NCBI RefSeq assembly: GCF_037893015.1
Contig: NC_133658.1
Span: 886,118,977-886,182,976, forward strand
Length of the DNA: 64,000 nt
Reading direction: 5' to 3'
From: Macrotis lagotis
Lineage: Eukaryota; Chordata; Mammalia; Peramelemorphia; Peramelidae
The number at the start of each line of letters is the position of its first letter. Position 1 is the stretch's first letter. A model generated the notes under the pieces. The model saw only the letters and a program-made list of their open reading frames with translations, searched no databases and had not been told where the DNA came from. A program made the translations under genes and the position numbers. Below are positions 1 to 10,864 of this stretch, in pieces.

Positions 1-113
1 CTTGGATGCTCCAGTTAAAAAACCCAACCAAACAAGCCAACTCTTTTGCTTCTATTTCCCCTCTGAAATAGTCTTAGATTCTTTGTAAGGCTGCTATGAG
101 GAAGAGATATTGC

Positions 114-115
<2 letters not shown>

Positions 116-158
<43 letters not shown>
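116..158. repeat. (CA)n microsatellite
   Basis: An uninterrupted CA dinucleotide run of about 21 units. The sequence before it (1-115) and after it (159-454) shows no repeat family or gene that I recognise. Confidence 0.97.
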
Positions 159-160
<2 letters not shown>

Positions 161-454
161 TTTGGGCACAAATAGAGACAGGTTTATGTGTACATTACAG
201 AGACAAATAGATTGCCTTGAAAATGAGCATCCACCCACATTCCTAAAGTGACTCAGATGGTGGTAACTATGTCACCTGTCTACTACCTTCCCCCCCACCC
301 CAAGCCTCCTGTTAGATGATGCTATCCTGCCTTGGACTCCAGTGCTCAGGAAACAGCTGTCATGGAAATCACTCAAACTCAGTCCTGGAAGAGACCTAGG
401 CAGCCATTTAAGCCAATCCACAGTAGGAAAATATTCCCCTCTACCTTCAGCCTA

Positions 455-858
455 CTAAGTGGCCATCTGGTTGGTACAAAGGATAGAGTGCTGGACCCAG
501 AGTCAGAAGGACCCAAGTTCAAATCTGTTTTCAGACTAACTGTATGACCCTGGCAAGTTACTTTACCTTCTTTGTCTCAGTTTCCTTATCTGTAAAAATG
601 AGCTGGAGAGGGGGCAGCTAGGTAACTCAGTGGATAGAGCACTGTCCTGGAGTCAGGAGAACCTGAATTCAAATCCAGCCTCAAATGCTTAATAATTACC
701 TAGCTTGTGTGACCTTGGGCAAGTTGCTTAACCCCATTGCCTTACAAAAACAAAAAATGAACTGGAGAAGGAAATAGCAAATCATTCTAATACCTCTGCC
801 AAAAAAAAACCCCAAATGGGGTCACAAACAGTCAGATAGGAATGAAAAATGACTTAAA
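455..858 (+). mobile_element. MAR1-type SINE, split by a younger SINE
   Basis: The left part (about 455-609) has a tRNA-like head with a TTCAAATCTG B-box-like motif, then the MIR/CORE-like 'CTCAGTTTCCTTATCTGTAAAAATGAGCTGGAGA'-type segment. The right part (about 754-858) carries the MAR1 tail (GGAAATAGCAAATC, GCCAAAAAAAAACCCCAAATG, GGGTCAC). A short SINE at 610-753 separates the halves. The tail resembles the 3' ends of RTE/BovB LINEs, as known for marsupial MAR1. The family name is from memory. Confidence 0.75.
610..753 (+). mobile_element. Short tRNA-like SINE (WSINE/WALLSI-like) nested in MAR1-type SINE
   Basis: The head is GGGGCAGCTAGGTAACTCAG, with the B-box region TTCAAATCCAGCC and the end CCCCATTGCCTTACAAAAAC. 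It is flanked by a 15-bp target-site duplication (595-609 and 754-768, one mismatch at AAAATGARCTGGAGA). The duplicated sequence is MAR1 sequence, so this SINE landed in an existing MAR1-type copy. Confidence 0.85.
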
Positions 859-957
859 AACAATGACTTTTTATTTCAAGTTCTCTAGTGAGCATAGGAA
901 TGGGGACTAGGAGATAGGGTGGAGGGAGAGGAGGAAATGATGCCCCCTCTCTGCATT

Positions 958-1187
958 TTTGTTGTTCTATTATGTCCAACTCTTTGTGACCTGATTCGGG
1001 GTTTTCTTGGCAAAGATACTGGAGTGGTTTGTCATTTCCTTCTCCCACTCATTTGACAGGTGAGGAAACTGAGGCCAATAGGGTTAAGTGGCTTAGAGTC
1101 ACACAGCTAGTAAGTGTCAGGTCACATTTGAACTCAGGTCTTCCTGACTCTAGGGCTGGCTCCCCACACACTGTACACTGGCCCTCC
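958..1187 (-). mobile_element. MAR1-type SINE
   Basis: Reverse orientation. The RTE-like tail comes first (TCTTTGTGACC, GGCAAAGATACTGGAGTGG, TTGTCATTTCC), followed by GAGGAAACTGAGGC, GTCACACAGCTAG and the head complement TTGAACTCAGGTCTTCCTGAC. It is near full length for the group. No clear target-site duplication was found. Confidence 0.75.
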
Positions 1188-1404
1188 TTTAATTACCTCA
1201 GTCATAACTCATTAAGTTTGTAATTATTTTTTGCTTTCTTTGCCTTCCTTTTTATAGATTACTCTTGGAGAGAAGTCTTTTCCCCTCCAAAACAGACAAG
1301 GAGATCATAGAAATAAGAGTTAAAATGGATATCTATCAATCTACTAATTTTTTATTAAATTTATAAACACAGGATTACAGGAAGCTAGGTGGAATAAACA
1401 GCAA

Positions 1405-1641
1405 ATAAGAGTTCTGGATTTTGAATCATGAGGACGAATTCAAGACAAATCTCAATCCCTTATTAGCCCTGTGATTCCGGGCAAGTTACACTGCCAGTTT
1501 CAGTTTCCCCATCTGTAAAATGGAGATAGTAATAGCACCTACCTCCTAGCATTGTCGTGAGGATCAAATGAGATAATTTTTGCGAAGCAGTTTTGCAAAC
1601 AATAAAAGGGTTCTATAAATGCCAGTGACTTATTATTATCA
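1405..1641 (+). mobile_element. MIR/THER-type SINE
   Basis: Contains the CORE-SINE signature string: GTTTCCCCATCTGTAAAATG, then a TAATAGCACCTACCTCC segment, then GAGGATCAAATGAGATAAT and the tail 'TATAAATGCCAGTGACTTATTATTATCAT'-type sequence. It is an old, diverged copy. Confidence 0.75.
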
Positions 1642-1769
1642 TATTACTTATTCAGCCAGCATCAGAAAACTCTCCAAGACTGCAAATTGCAGAGAAGATG
1701 TTTATTTCCCTTGTTAGAGGAAGTCCTGCACTGGAAGCTCCTTACCACAAAGAGATCCTAGGTCTGCTT

Positions 1770-2395
1770 TTTTTACTTTTTATTTTTTATGATATTATTT
1801 TATTTTTTCCAATTGTATGTAAAAATAATTTTTAGCATTAATTTTTCTCCCTCCTTTCCTCCCCTTCCTAAAAATGATAAGCAATTTGATATAGATTCTA
1901 AATGTGTAATCATGTAAAATATATCTCCATGTAAGTCATGGATGTAAAAGAAGAAACAGATCAAAAGAAAAAAACACAAAAAATAAAGTGACAATAGTAT
2001 GCTTTGATTGGCATTTGGAGCCTGTCAGTTCTTTCTCTGGATGTAAATAACATTTTCTATCATGAGTCTTTTAATTGTCTTGAATCATTGTTTTGCTGAG
2101 AAGAGTGAAGTCGTTCAAAGATGATCATGATACAATGCTGCTATTACTGTGTCCAATGTTTTCCTGGTTCTGTTCCAATGTTTTCCTGGTTCTGTTCGTT
2201 TCACTTTGTATAAGTTCATACAAGTCTTTCCAGGTTTTTCAGAAATCTGCCTACTCATCATTTCTTATTGCACAATAATATTCCATTATATTCCTATACC
2301 ACAACTTGTTCAATTGATGAGAATCAGCTTATCAATTGTTGAGAATCCCCTCAATTTTCCAATATTTTGCCAGGTCTGATTTAAAATAATCCGAA
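1770..2395 (-). mobile_element. L1 3' end, antisense, old copy
   Basis: The AT-rich 3' UTR is followed by the reverse complement of the ORF2 C-terminus. The tract around 2195-2330 (CACTTTGTATAAGTTCATAC, AAGTCTTTCCAGG, CACAATAATATTCCATTATA) is the antisense of the terminal ORF2 motifs seen intact at 48200-49042. Many stops and indels are present. The element contains a 22-bp tandem duplication (2153-2196). Confidence 0.7.
2153..2196. repeat. 22-bp exact tandem duplication within L1 fossil
   Basis: Two adjacent identical 22-bp units (2153-2174 and 2175-2196), each starting CCAATG and ending TTCTGTT. The duplication is private to this L1 copy and looks like a replication-slippage event after insertion. 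Confidence 0.95.
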
Positions 2396-2577
2396 AAGTA
2401 TTTTCTCTATTTCTTTTATTTTCTTGATACTTCTAGACTAAAAAAGAAATATTTGTCTTTCCTTGTGACCTACTTGTTATTTGGAGAAATGAGTCCTTCC
2501 CTAGATAAAAAAAAAAAGCCTACGCAACCATTAGCCCTATAAGTCACTATGCACCATAGACAATGATATCCATCATT

Positions 2578-2755
2578 AGGCAATCAGGTGGCAAGGTGGT
2601 TAGAATATGCTGCCTAATCAAATCCTGCCTCAATCATTGACTAGTTGCATAACCACTTCACTCCTATCTGCCTCAGATTCCTTCTATGTAAAATGGGGAT
2701 AATAATGATACCTATCTCCCAACCCTAAAGCATTATCATAATGCTTACTATTAAC
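2578..2755 (+). mobile_element. MIR/THER-type SINE
   Basis: Motifs GGCAAGGTGG, AAATCCTGCCTCA, CTGCCTCAGATTCC, TGTAAAATGGGGATAATAAT and a degraded tail up to about 2755. An old copy. A second MIR-like fragment in the opposite orientation follows at about 2830-3000 (AACCTCCTCATTATGTAAG, GAAGCAACTGGTCATGG). Confidence 0.65.
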
Positions 2756-3399
2756 TCTTGTAGGGAAGTTTCCCCCTTATTGGAGCAGCCATTACTGGAG
2801 ACATTAAGAGGGATCACAAGATCAGAGCACAAAGGAAATTTAGAGATTATTAAGTCTAACCTCCTCATTATGTAAGTGGGAAAACTGAGATACAAACAGG
2901 TGAAGCAACTGGTCATGGGGCTAGTTAATATCGGAGACAAGGGCTGAACCCAAGTTTTCCTGACTCCAAGTTCAGGTCTCCAGCCATGGTACCAGACTTA
3001 CTTGCAAAAGGGTCATTGACCTCCCTTGATGTGGATGCTCTGGGGTTAGTGAACAGAGCTCTGAGTCTGGAGTCAGATAATTGGGGTTGAATGTGTGACT
3101 CAGCCACTTAGCTGTGGGAGCTCCCCCATTACAGTGTAAGGTTCTTGATGGCAGAAGATAGCCTTTCTGTAGATACTTGAGAAATTGAAAGAATTAACAA
3201 CTCCCTTAGACTTTCGATTTTCTTTTTGGTAAAATGGTACCACCCTATTAGTAATACCCTCTTTCTTTGTGCTTTTTAGTTAGTTTTATTGTAAGGGAGT
3301 ACTGTTCTGTTATTATTGGTTTTGGGAATTCCTCCAGAGAAACTTCCTTCTTCCAATGAAATGAATGAACACCTCCAAGTGACAGTACCAGAGCTATGG

Positions 3400-3535
3400 C
3401 CTTATTGTTTCCTTAGATAATTAGAATGTAAACTTCTTGGAGGTAGGGATTGTGTTTTTTTTTCTATTACCAATACAGTAGAAACATAAAGATTTATAAA
3501 TCTTTATTGATGGACCAATTGATTGAATAATATCA
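3400..3535 (+). mobile_element. L2 3' end fragment
   Basis: Typical L2 terminus: TTAGAATGTAAACTTCTTGG, AGGTAGGGATTGTG, then a tail with AAATCTTTATTGATGGACC. It is strongly diverged. Confidence 0.6.
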
Positions 3536-3627
3536 TTATCCTGTGTAAGTTAGGATGGAAAATGAAGGGAATATAGGTAAAAAACAACTCCCTAACAATT
3601 AGACCTGTCCTGATTTCTGTGTAACTT

Positions 3628-3842
3628 TACAAGCCAGCGACTATGCTAAGCACTTTATAAATGTTATCTCATTTGTCCTCACAATAACCCTGGAAGGGAG
3701 GTGCTTCTGTCACTTCCATTTTACAGTTGAGGAAACTGAGGCAACAGAAATTCAGTAACATGCCCAAGGTAACAGAACCAGTATGTTTTGGAAGCAGAAT
3801 TCAGGTTTCCTGACCCAAAATTGGTTCTCTGTGTACTACTCC
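3628..3842 (-). mobile_element. MIR/THER-type SINE
   Basis: Antisense CORE-SINE: GCACTTTATAAATGTTATCT, TCATTTGTCCTCACAATAAC, CATTTTACAGTTGAGGAAAC, TGCCCAAGGTAACAGAACC, then a head complement ending near 3842. Confidence 0.75.
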
Positions 3843-3944
3843 CTGGAGTCATGGGATTATAAAAATCAAAATTGATAAGGCAAATAAAGAGTTTTTTGAA
3901 CAGGAAATTCCTATATAAAATTCTTTTGTATTAATAACTGGTAA

Positions 3945-4090
3945 GGGGTGGCTAGATGGCACAGTGGATAGAATACCAGCATCGGAGACAGGAGGACCTG
4001 GGTTCAAATGTGACATAAGACAATAATTATTTAGCTGTGTGATCTTGGGCAAGTCACTTAACTCCATTGCCTTGCAAAAAAAAAATAATG
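3945..4090 (+). mobile_element. Short tRNA-like SINE
   Basis: Head GGGTGGCTAGATGGCACAGT, B-box GGTTCAAATG, end AACTCCATTGCCTTGCAAAA with an A tail. It is flanked by an 11-bp target-site duplication, ATAACTGGTAA (3934-3944) and ATAACTAGTAA (4091-4101), with one mismatch. Confidence 0.85.
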
Positions 4091-4509
4091 ATAACTAGTA
4101 AAAATGACTTTATTCGTCCTGACTTGTCATAGGGCCTTCTTACTGCCTTTCGTAATGATTACCAAAACACATAATATGCTTCTGATTTTGATTGAACTCA
4201 CAATTCTTCATTGCCAATACTCCCATGACGTTAAGCAGTATCTTCTTCTTTGGAAAAGTGGAAATCAGTATCACGCAAACTTTCTTATTCTTAGAGTATC
4301 TTATTCACTAAATACTTATTAAGCCTTTTTCTCTCTTTCTTTGTATTCTTATGCCTAATTCTGGACCTGACACATAGTAGGTGTTTCGTAAATATTTGTG
4401 GATTACTGATTAAATACTCATCATATTCAAAGCCCACCACAGAAACTCCACTTCAATGCCTTTTCATGAAATAGAGGTGAAACTGGGTTCATTTATTATC
4501 TAAGTTTTT

Positions 4510-5480
4510 AAACAATATTTTATTGATTGTATTTTGTTCTTGCCCCACCTAATTCCTCCTTTATATGTCCCTCTCCCATCTCAAAAAGTTATCCCTTAAA
4601 ACAAATAATTTTTTTGAATATGAAGAAAAGAAAACTCAATCCATTGATCACATCTGATGTTCTATATCATATTCCACAATCATGGACCCCCTCCATCTCC
4701 ACAAAGAAGCAAGGAGAGGTGTCTTAGATTTCTTCCCTTGGTCATTATAAATTCACAGTATTCAGTCATTGTTGATCTTCCTATTTACAATGTTTCAGTC
4801 ATTATATATACATTGTTTTCCTGATCCCACTTATTTCACATTGCATCAATTTATGTAGTTTGTTTCAGACTTCTCTTCATCCACCACATTCATTGTTTAT
4901 CACAGCAAAGTAATATTTCATTACACCAATATATACTTCATTTTGTCAAGCTATTCCTCAGTCTGCTTTCTTACCAGCTCTTTGCTACCAGAGTGCTACT
5001 ATAATAAATATTTTGATGTATATAAAACCTTTCTTTTTATGTAAAATTTCCTTCAGAAATGCTCTTAGTTATGGAATAGCCCAAAGGATATGGACTTTTT
5101 AATCACTTCATTTGCGTAATCTCAAATGACTTTTTGAAACACTTTGAAACAATTAACAGCAAACAAAAGTGCATCAATGTGCTCATCTTTCTATAGGTTC
5201 CTTCAATATTGATTATTCTCATCTTTTTCTCATCTTTTCTATTCTGGGCAAAGGTTAAACAGAGTTGTTTTGACTTTCATTTCTCTTGTTATTTGTGATT
5301 TGGAGTATTCTTTCATATAGTTGTTAATTCCATTCTTCCTTTGAGAATGTTTTATTCATAACATGTGACTACTCCATTGGGCAATGTCTTTGGTCCTACC
5401 TACATCTTTAATAGTTGTCCATTTATCTTGGATACTATGAAATCTTTAATAGAGATATTTGATGCAATTTTTTTTTGCCT
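4510..5480 (-). mobile_element. L1 3' half fragment, antisense, old copy
   Basis: AT-rich 3' UTR, then antisense ORF2 sequence. The stretch AATTCTTTGCTACC-like (about 4978-4990, degraded) and TGCTACTATAATAAATATTT match the complement of the 'FIAAL..AKNW' region. The antisense reading continues upstream in ORF2 to about 5480. No intact ORF remains. A small L2 terminus sits just before it (about 4340-4415). Confidence 0.65.
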
Positions 5481-5587
5481 GAATTCTTATAAGCTCTTTT
5501 CCTGGAGCATAAACTCCATAGGCTTCAATAACAGTCCTAGAAACAGGCTGTGTATCTGCAGTCAAAGGAGCCTAGTATAATTATTCA

Positions 5588-5760
5588 GGGTCATAAATTC
5601 TAGATCTAAAAGGGACCCTTGAGGCCATGTAGCCCAGTTCCCCTCATTTGGCAGGGAAGGAAACAGAGAGGGAATTTGACTTACCCTGGGTCACATCACA
5701 AAGAAATTTCAGAGTTAAGATTTGAATTCAGGTTCTCCTGATCCAAGTCTAACACTCTCT
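5588..5760 (-). mobile_element. MIR-type SINE fragment
   Basis: AGATCTAAAAGGGACCCTTG, GGCAGGGAAGGAAACAGAG, GGGTCACATCAC, TTTGAATTCAGGTTCTCCTG: the antisense of an old CORE-SINE. A short CT run (5755-5776) follows it directly. Confidence 0.65.
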
Positions 5761-6259
5761 CTCTCTCTCTCTCTGTGTATTTCATTTATTGTTTTTGACC
5801 AAGGCTTAGAGGATGGTCATTTGATGATGAATAAGAAAAACCCCAAATGATCTTTAATCCTGTGCAACACCCTCTCCTTTCTTCAAAGATAGTGAAAAAG
5901 GGATGGTGGGCAGAGCCTCCTCTGAATCAGTTTAAAGACCATCTCTCAACAAAGAGACAGTGTGGCATAAGACAGAGAATTAACTATAGATTCTCTGAAA
6001 GAAATTAGCTGTGTGGTCATGGGCAAGTCATTTAATCTCAGAGTTCTCCCCAGTTATAAATTGCAGAATTGTTCAAGAGAATTTATTAAATCAATAAAAT
6101 CACAGTCCTGGATTTTTTAAGACCAATACCTGGTGGTATTGTAAATATGAGAATTATGTCCAGTAGCCAATGAGCTGAAAGACTCCTAAAGGGATTAATT
6201 TAAAACTTATGTGGATATTCTCATTTCAAAAGAAAAAAGCTATAAAACTGAAGATCAAT

Positions 6260-6490
6260 TCAACATTTATAATCAATCAATCAATCAATCAATATTATTG
6301 AGCATTCCCTATTTGCCAGCCACGGTGATATGCCCTAGAAATATAAAGAAAAACCAAAAATCAATCCCTATTCTCAAAGAGCTTATACTCCATGGGGGAG
6401 ATGGCATGTATAAATCAGTTCATATGAAATATAGAGTAGATGAGGAAAAAGTACAAATAGCTGTACTAGGTGCTTGTGATAGATGGATAA
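6260..6490 (+). mobile_element. CR1/L3-like interspersed fragment
   Basis: Begins with an (AATC)n run (AATCAATCAATCAATCAA), then ATTATTGAGCATTCCCTATT, TGCCAGCCACGGTG, CTCAAAGAGCTTATACTCC, ATGGGGGAGATGGCATG. This string recurs, diverged, at 10205-10340, 12905-13060, 30580-30670, 33530-33660, 44345-44500, 46140-46600 and 47755-47870, so it is an interspersed repeat. The family assignment (CR1/L3-like LINE) is uncertain. Confidence 0.6.
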
Positions 6491-6554
6491 ACATGGGACG
6501 ATCCTGGTCCTCAACTACATAATATTCTGGAGAAATATAGCATGCGTTCATTGG

Positions 6555-6800
6555 CATTAGTTTAGCACTTTAAGAGTTACATGCATTCTCTCATTTGATC
6601 CTCATAATTGTCCTGTGAAATAGACCAAAGATAAAGAGATATTATTGTTCTCATTTCACAGATGAGGAAACCAAAAGTAATAGAGGTGATGCGATTTGCT
6701 GGGGGGTCATACAGCTGGGAAATGTTCAAGGTGGGATTCCAACCCAAGTCTTTCCTGATGTCAGATCCAGCCTGTTTTCCTCTGTACCACACTGTAATTA
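6555..6800 (-). mobile_element. MIR/THER-type SINE
   Basis: GCACTTTAAGAGTTACATGC, TCATTTGATCCTCATAATTG, CATTTCACAGATGAGGAAAC, GGGTCATACAGCTGGGAAAT, TTCCAACCCAAGTCTTTCC. It spans almost the full antisense consensus. The 149-residue minus ORF here is read from the SINE and is not a gene. Confidence 0.75.
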
Positions 6801-7129
6801 CAAAGGTAAACCCAAGGAAGGAGAGAGTAGTAACAGCTGGTGAGGGGGTGGTGTCAGATTCCTCAGATGAGGAAATTTTACAGGTGAGAAAGCATAGCTC
6901 ACAGGTTCCCTCCTTGGAGAAACAAGGACAGGAGTAGACAGAGCTGGTTTCATCACACACCCAAGGGCAACATGAATTGTCATTTGATGGTTTGCTTGAT
7001 CGCCTTGTTGCAATATATATTATCATGAAATCAAAGGTCTGAAGCTAGAAGGAACCTCAGAGGCTACTCACTGTGAATCAAAGTAAAGAGACCACCATGA
7101 AGACGGCTATGACTTATACACCAACATCT

Positions 7130-7540
7130 GGGGCCAGTGAATGGACCAGGAATAGAATGCTAGGCTTGGAGCCAGGAGGACCTGGGGTCAAATCCTGCTA
7201 AACTCAGAGGGTGGATTGAGACATATAGTTTTCTGGACATGTCCAATGTGGACATTTGTTTTTCTTGACTGTACATGTTTGTAATAGGATTTTTGTTTTT
7301 CTTTCTTGCTCAATAAAGGATCAGGGGAGGGGGGAAGGGGAGACAAGAAGGAAGGAATAGGTTTTAGTTGGCTGAAAAAAAAGATTTAAATATAAAAATA
7401 AGAGTTAATAGTTAATAAAGGACTCCTGCCTCAGTCACTTGCTAGCTTCGTAAGTCCTTAACCTCTTTCTGCCTTAGTTTCCTCTTCTGGAAAAAAGAAA
7501 GGATTGGATTCTATATCCTATAAAATCCTTGACAACTCTA
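7130..7540 (+). mobile_element. MIR-type SINE interrupted by an L1 3' end
   Basis: The SINE head is at about 7130-7205 (GAGCCAGGAGGACCTGGGGT, CAAATCCTGCTAAACTCAG). It resumes at about 7424-7540 (CTGCCTCAGTCACTTGCTAG, CTTAGTTTCCTCTTCTGG). The middle (about 7206-7423) has an L1-like 3' end: CAATAAAGGATCAGGGGAGG, a G/A-rich stretch and an A-rich tail. The order implies the L1 landed in the SINE. Confidence 0.55.
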
Positions 7541-7674
7541 ATTTGTTATAGAGGATGAAAAGCTATGATTTGTTACAGAGGATGAAAAAGAAGACAAAGT
7601 CTATAAAGACTTGATAGGATCCTCCAAACTTACCAAACACACTTAGTAACTTCATTACAAAGACAGGAGGATAC

Positions 7675-7860
7675 AGATTGGGGAGGGAAAAAAAGATGGT
7701 TTATAGGGAAAAAAAAGAAATTTACATGATGATTTTGTTATATATTTGAAAGGAATAGCAAGTTGTGCATAGTAGATTTGTAGTTTCATGTGCAATCATC
7801 TTTTTTATATTATGTTGAGGAAAGATTTTTTTTAGTTCATAAATTAAAATTTTTAAAAGA
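7675..7860 (+). mobile_element. L1-type 3' UTR fragment
   Basis: GGGGAGGGAAAAAAAGATGG, TTTACATGATGATTTTG, AAAGGAATAGCAAGTTGTGC, TTCATGTGCAATCATCTTTT, then an AT-rich tail with ATAAATTAAAATTTTT. I associate this with a common marsupial L1 3' UTR type, from memory. Confidence 0.5.
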
Positions 7861-8775
7861 TAATATTGTTTAGGATTTTTAAAGGAAATACAGCACAAAA
7901 ATATAGATTACTCAGAAGTCTCTTGACTTTTTTCATGAATTCTTTCTTCAAGAGGAGAGTTGGAAGCCACTGAACATGATAAGCATCAAGCAATGTCACA
8001 ATAAAATAAAAAAGAAAAGAAAAGGACAGCAGGAAGAAAAGAAATCAACTACATTATAATAGGCAGGAAATGACTAGCTACTGATGTGGGAGTTATTTCC
8101 AAATGGTGTAGCCAGACCATTGAATAGTTAAGAATGGTATCAAATCAGAAGACAGGAATAAGATGAAGAGACATTGGTCGTGACTATGATAGCTCCAATC
8201 CAAAGTAGTTAAATAAACTGCTGATTTTGAAAAATGGAAAGTGGAAAGAGAGAAAGACTAATTTCCTGATTGTCAGTATCTCCTAGGAAGTTAACTAATG
8301 TAAAGCAATCAACACATCAAGAATGACAAGGGAGTCCAAACCCTACACCTGCAAGCATGTTTGATCTCTTTGCCATTGAGATAGTTTAGTTTAACTTAAA
8401 AACCACTTGCAAACTTGGAGGAGAATGACATAATATTACAAGGAATATTATCACATAAAATAATGCAAATATGGAGAAAGCAAGACAAGTCTATGGAAAG
8501 CTTGCCATCAGACCCAACTAAAAGCATTTTCAGATAAAATTGGAAGGAGAAACTAAAAAGGGAGGACAATGAAAAATGGAACAGATTGCCAATATTTCTA
8601 TAGAAGTCTATCCTTATCATTAGTGATAATGGAAATAACATATTCAAACTTTAATATCCTAGAAACTAATGTATAAGGAGAACATAAGATACAAAAGTTA
8701 GGAAGAGAGGGTAAATTGGGACAAGTGCGTTGAGAACAAATCTGTTCAGGAAGAAATATAATTTTGAAAAGAACT
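7861..8775. other. Unassigned AT-rich interval
   Basis: About 0.9 kb with no repeat family, RNA gene or coding pattern that I can support. Stops are frequent in all frames, and the largest frame (8396-8647, minus) has no recognisable protein. The sequence could be a decayed retroelement body. Confidence 0.5.
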
Positions 8776-8791
8776 AAAAGACTAATTTTTA

Positions 8792-9354
8792 TTTATCTTT
8801 TTGAATTAAAGATTTTATTTATTTTGAATTTTACAATTTTTCCCCTAATCTTACTTCCCCCCCCCCCACAGAAGGCAATTTGACAGTCTTGACATTGTTT
8901 CCATATTGTACATTGATCCAAATTGAGTGTGATGAGAGAAATCATATCCTTAAAGAAGAAACATAAAGTATAACAGATGGCAAGATCAGACAATAAGATA
9001 TCAGTTTTTTTTTTCAATTTAAGTAATAGTCCTTGGTCTTTGTTCAAACTCCACAATTCTTTCTCTGGACACAGATGGTATTCTCCATCTCAGACAGTCC
9101 CAAATTGTCCCTGGTTGTTGCACTGATGGAATGAGCAAGTCCATCAAGGTTGATCATCACCCCCATGTTGCTGTTAGGGTGTACAGTGTTTTTCTGGTTC
9201 TGCTCATCTCACTCAGCATCAGTTCATACAATTCCCTCCAGACTTCCCTGAATTCCTGTCCCTCCTGGTTTCTAATAGAACAGTGTTCCATGACATACAT
9301 ATACCACAGTTTGCTAAGTCATTCCCCTATTAATTTCCAATTCTTTGCCACCAC
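8792..9354 (-). mobile_element. Truncated L1 3' end, antisense, with exact TSD
   Basis: Same subfamily as the L1 at 48196-49426. The 3' UTR is at 8792-9130 (including a C-rich run, antisense of the G-rich tract before the tail). The antisense ORF2 C-terminus follows (CCTCCTGGTTTCTAATAGAA, TGCCACCACAAAA). It is flanked by an exact 16-bp target-site duplication AAAAGACTAATTTTTA (8776-8791 and 9355-9370). The 5' end is truncated within the last 110 codons of ORF2. Confidence 0.9.
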
Positions 9355-9370
9355 AAAAGACTAATTTTTA

Positions 9371-9754
9371 AAAGAAACTTCAAAGTAGAAGACACCAATA
9401 TTATATAAGCTGTGTCCCCTCTCCTCCCAAAAAACTTATTATATAATTTCTTCTAAAAATTAGCAGTTACTTCCAGTTACCAGTTACCAGTAACTTCCAA
9501 CCTGCTCGCTTGATTTCTTTTCACTATAAAATCTTTATGATATCAATCAAATAAGGTAATGATTGTAAAGTGCTTAATCTAGCACTTAGGAAATGCTACA
9601 TAAATGATCACTTTTAGTTATCAGAACAATCTGTACACTTATCAAGGATAGGCGTTGAACACTTGAGAAACAGACAAGTTTTATATGTCAGACTGTATTT
9701 TCAGTCACAGGAAGAGAGAGGATAAGATTCTGTTGTGTTTCTCATTTGTTGGTT
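9371..9754. other. Mostly unassigned, with a MIR tail fragment
   Basis: The segment GTAAAGTGCTTAATCTAGCA to about 9620 resembles the end of a MIR/THER SINE. A direct repeat of CAGTTACC occurs near 9472-9492. Nothing else was recognised. Confidence 0.4.
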
Positions 9755-9898
9755 AATGTTTTTTTTCTTTCCATGGTATTTGGAATTAAGTGACTTGCCC
9801 AGGATCACACAACTAATAAGCATCTAAGGTCAAATTTGACCTCAGTCCTCCTTATTCAAGGGCTGGTGCTTTGGTATCTACTCCATCTAGCTGCCCCT
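9755..9898 (-). mobile_element. Short tRNA-like SINE, diverged
   Basis: Starts with a T-rich stretch, then TTAAGTGACTTGCCCAGGAT, CACACAACTAATAAGCATCT, and ends with the head complement CATCTAGCTGCCCCTGA. It is older than most copies of this group in the window. Confidence 0.7.
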
Positions 9899-10204
9899 GA
9901 TTAATCTTTTTAAAAATTGACTACTTGTTTCATTGAAGAGTTGGAGGACTGAGTTTAGATTATTATATATGCTATCAGGCATAATCAGGGTTGACTTTAC
10001 AGAGACTTTTCCCCCTTTTATCTTTAATCCTTGTTACAAGGGGAAACTATATTTTGAAATGAAGAATAATAATAAAACTAATAAAACATTAATAAAACAA
10101 AACAAAATTTGGCTGCAAAGAATAAAATGCAAGCTCAAAAGCTTTCCTTCAGCAAGTTAGTTCTGTTAAGTGTATTAAGAGTATACAAGATACAAACACA
10201 GAGA

Positions 10205-10340
10205 TAAGTTGATTGATGACACACTGATTAGCAATCAATAGAGTACTGATTAAGCACCTTCTATGTGCCAGGAATTCCATTAGGCCCTAGGTATATAAGT
10301 AAAGAAAAGAAAAGAAATAATCCCTAAGGATGTAAGGAAT
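10205..10340 (+). mobile_element. CR1/L3-like fragment
   Basis: GAGTACTGATTAAGCACCTT, CTATGTGCCAGGAATTCCAT, TAGGCCCTAGGTATATAAGT. Same family as the fragment at 6260-6490. Confidence 0.55.
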
Positions 10341-10639
10341 ATCAAATGAAACAAATCTGGGAGACTGATGTTCATCCAAGGGTTTAACTCTATCACAGAC
10401 TCTGTCAGGATAATATTCAGTCAGAATGAAAGAGGGATTCTTTCATTATTTTATTCTTTCATGGATGGTGAGGTTGGTTTGCTGTCTCTTTTTTTTCAGA
10501 TGATGTGTTGATTGTAACAAGTAAACCTTTCCCTCCCCACCCACCCCCAGCTACTAGTACCTTTCCTTCTGAGATTTCTTTCCATCTACTCTGTATGTAT
10601 CTTGTATGTACCTAGTTATATACATGATGTCTCGTGCAT

Positions 10640-10666
10640 TAGAATATAAGTTCCTTGAAGGCAAGG

Positions 10667-10713
<47 letters not shown>

Positions 10714-10812
10714 CACATGCATATTCCTTTTTTTGGCATCCCTAGCACTTAGCAGAATACCTGCTTGGAATTCAGTAAGAGCCTAATAACTACATGTTAC
10801 CTAACTGATTGA
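10640..10812 (+). mobile_element. L2 3' end with internal (TA)n
   Basis: TTAGAATATAAGTTCCTTGA and AGGCAAGGGA lead into a (TA)n run (10669-10711). Then come TTTTTGGCATCCCTAGCACT, TAGCAGAATACCTGC and a TAACTGATTGATT end. The TA microsatellite has expanded inside the L2. Confidence 0.65.
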
Positions 10813-10864
10813 TTATAGGGTCACTCAAAGAACTGCACACTCAAAAGAGAGGCAGCATAAAGCA

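Noticed and set aside
6577-7026. Minus-strand 149-residue ORF as a gene
   Set aside because: It overlaps an antisense MIR/THER SINE and adjacent repeat-like sequence, and the translation resembles no protein.
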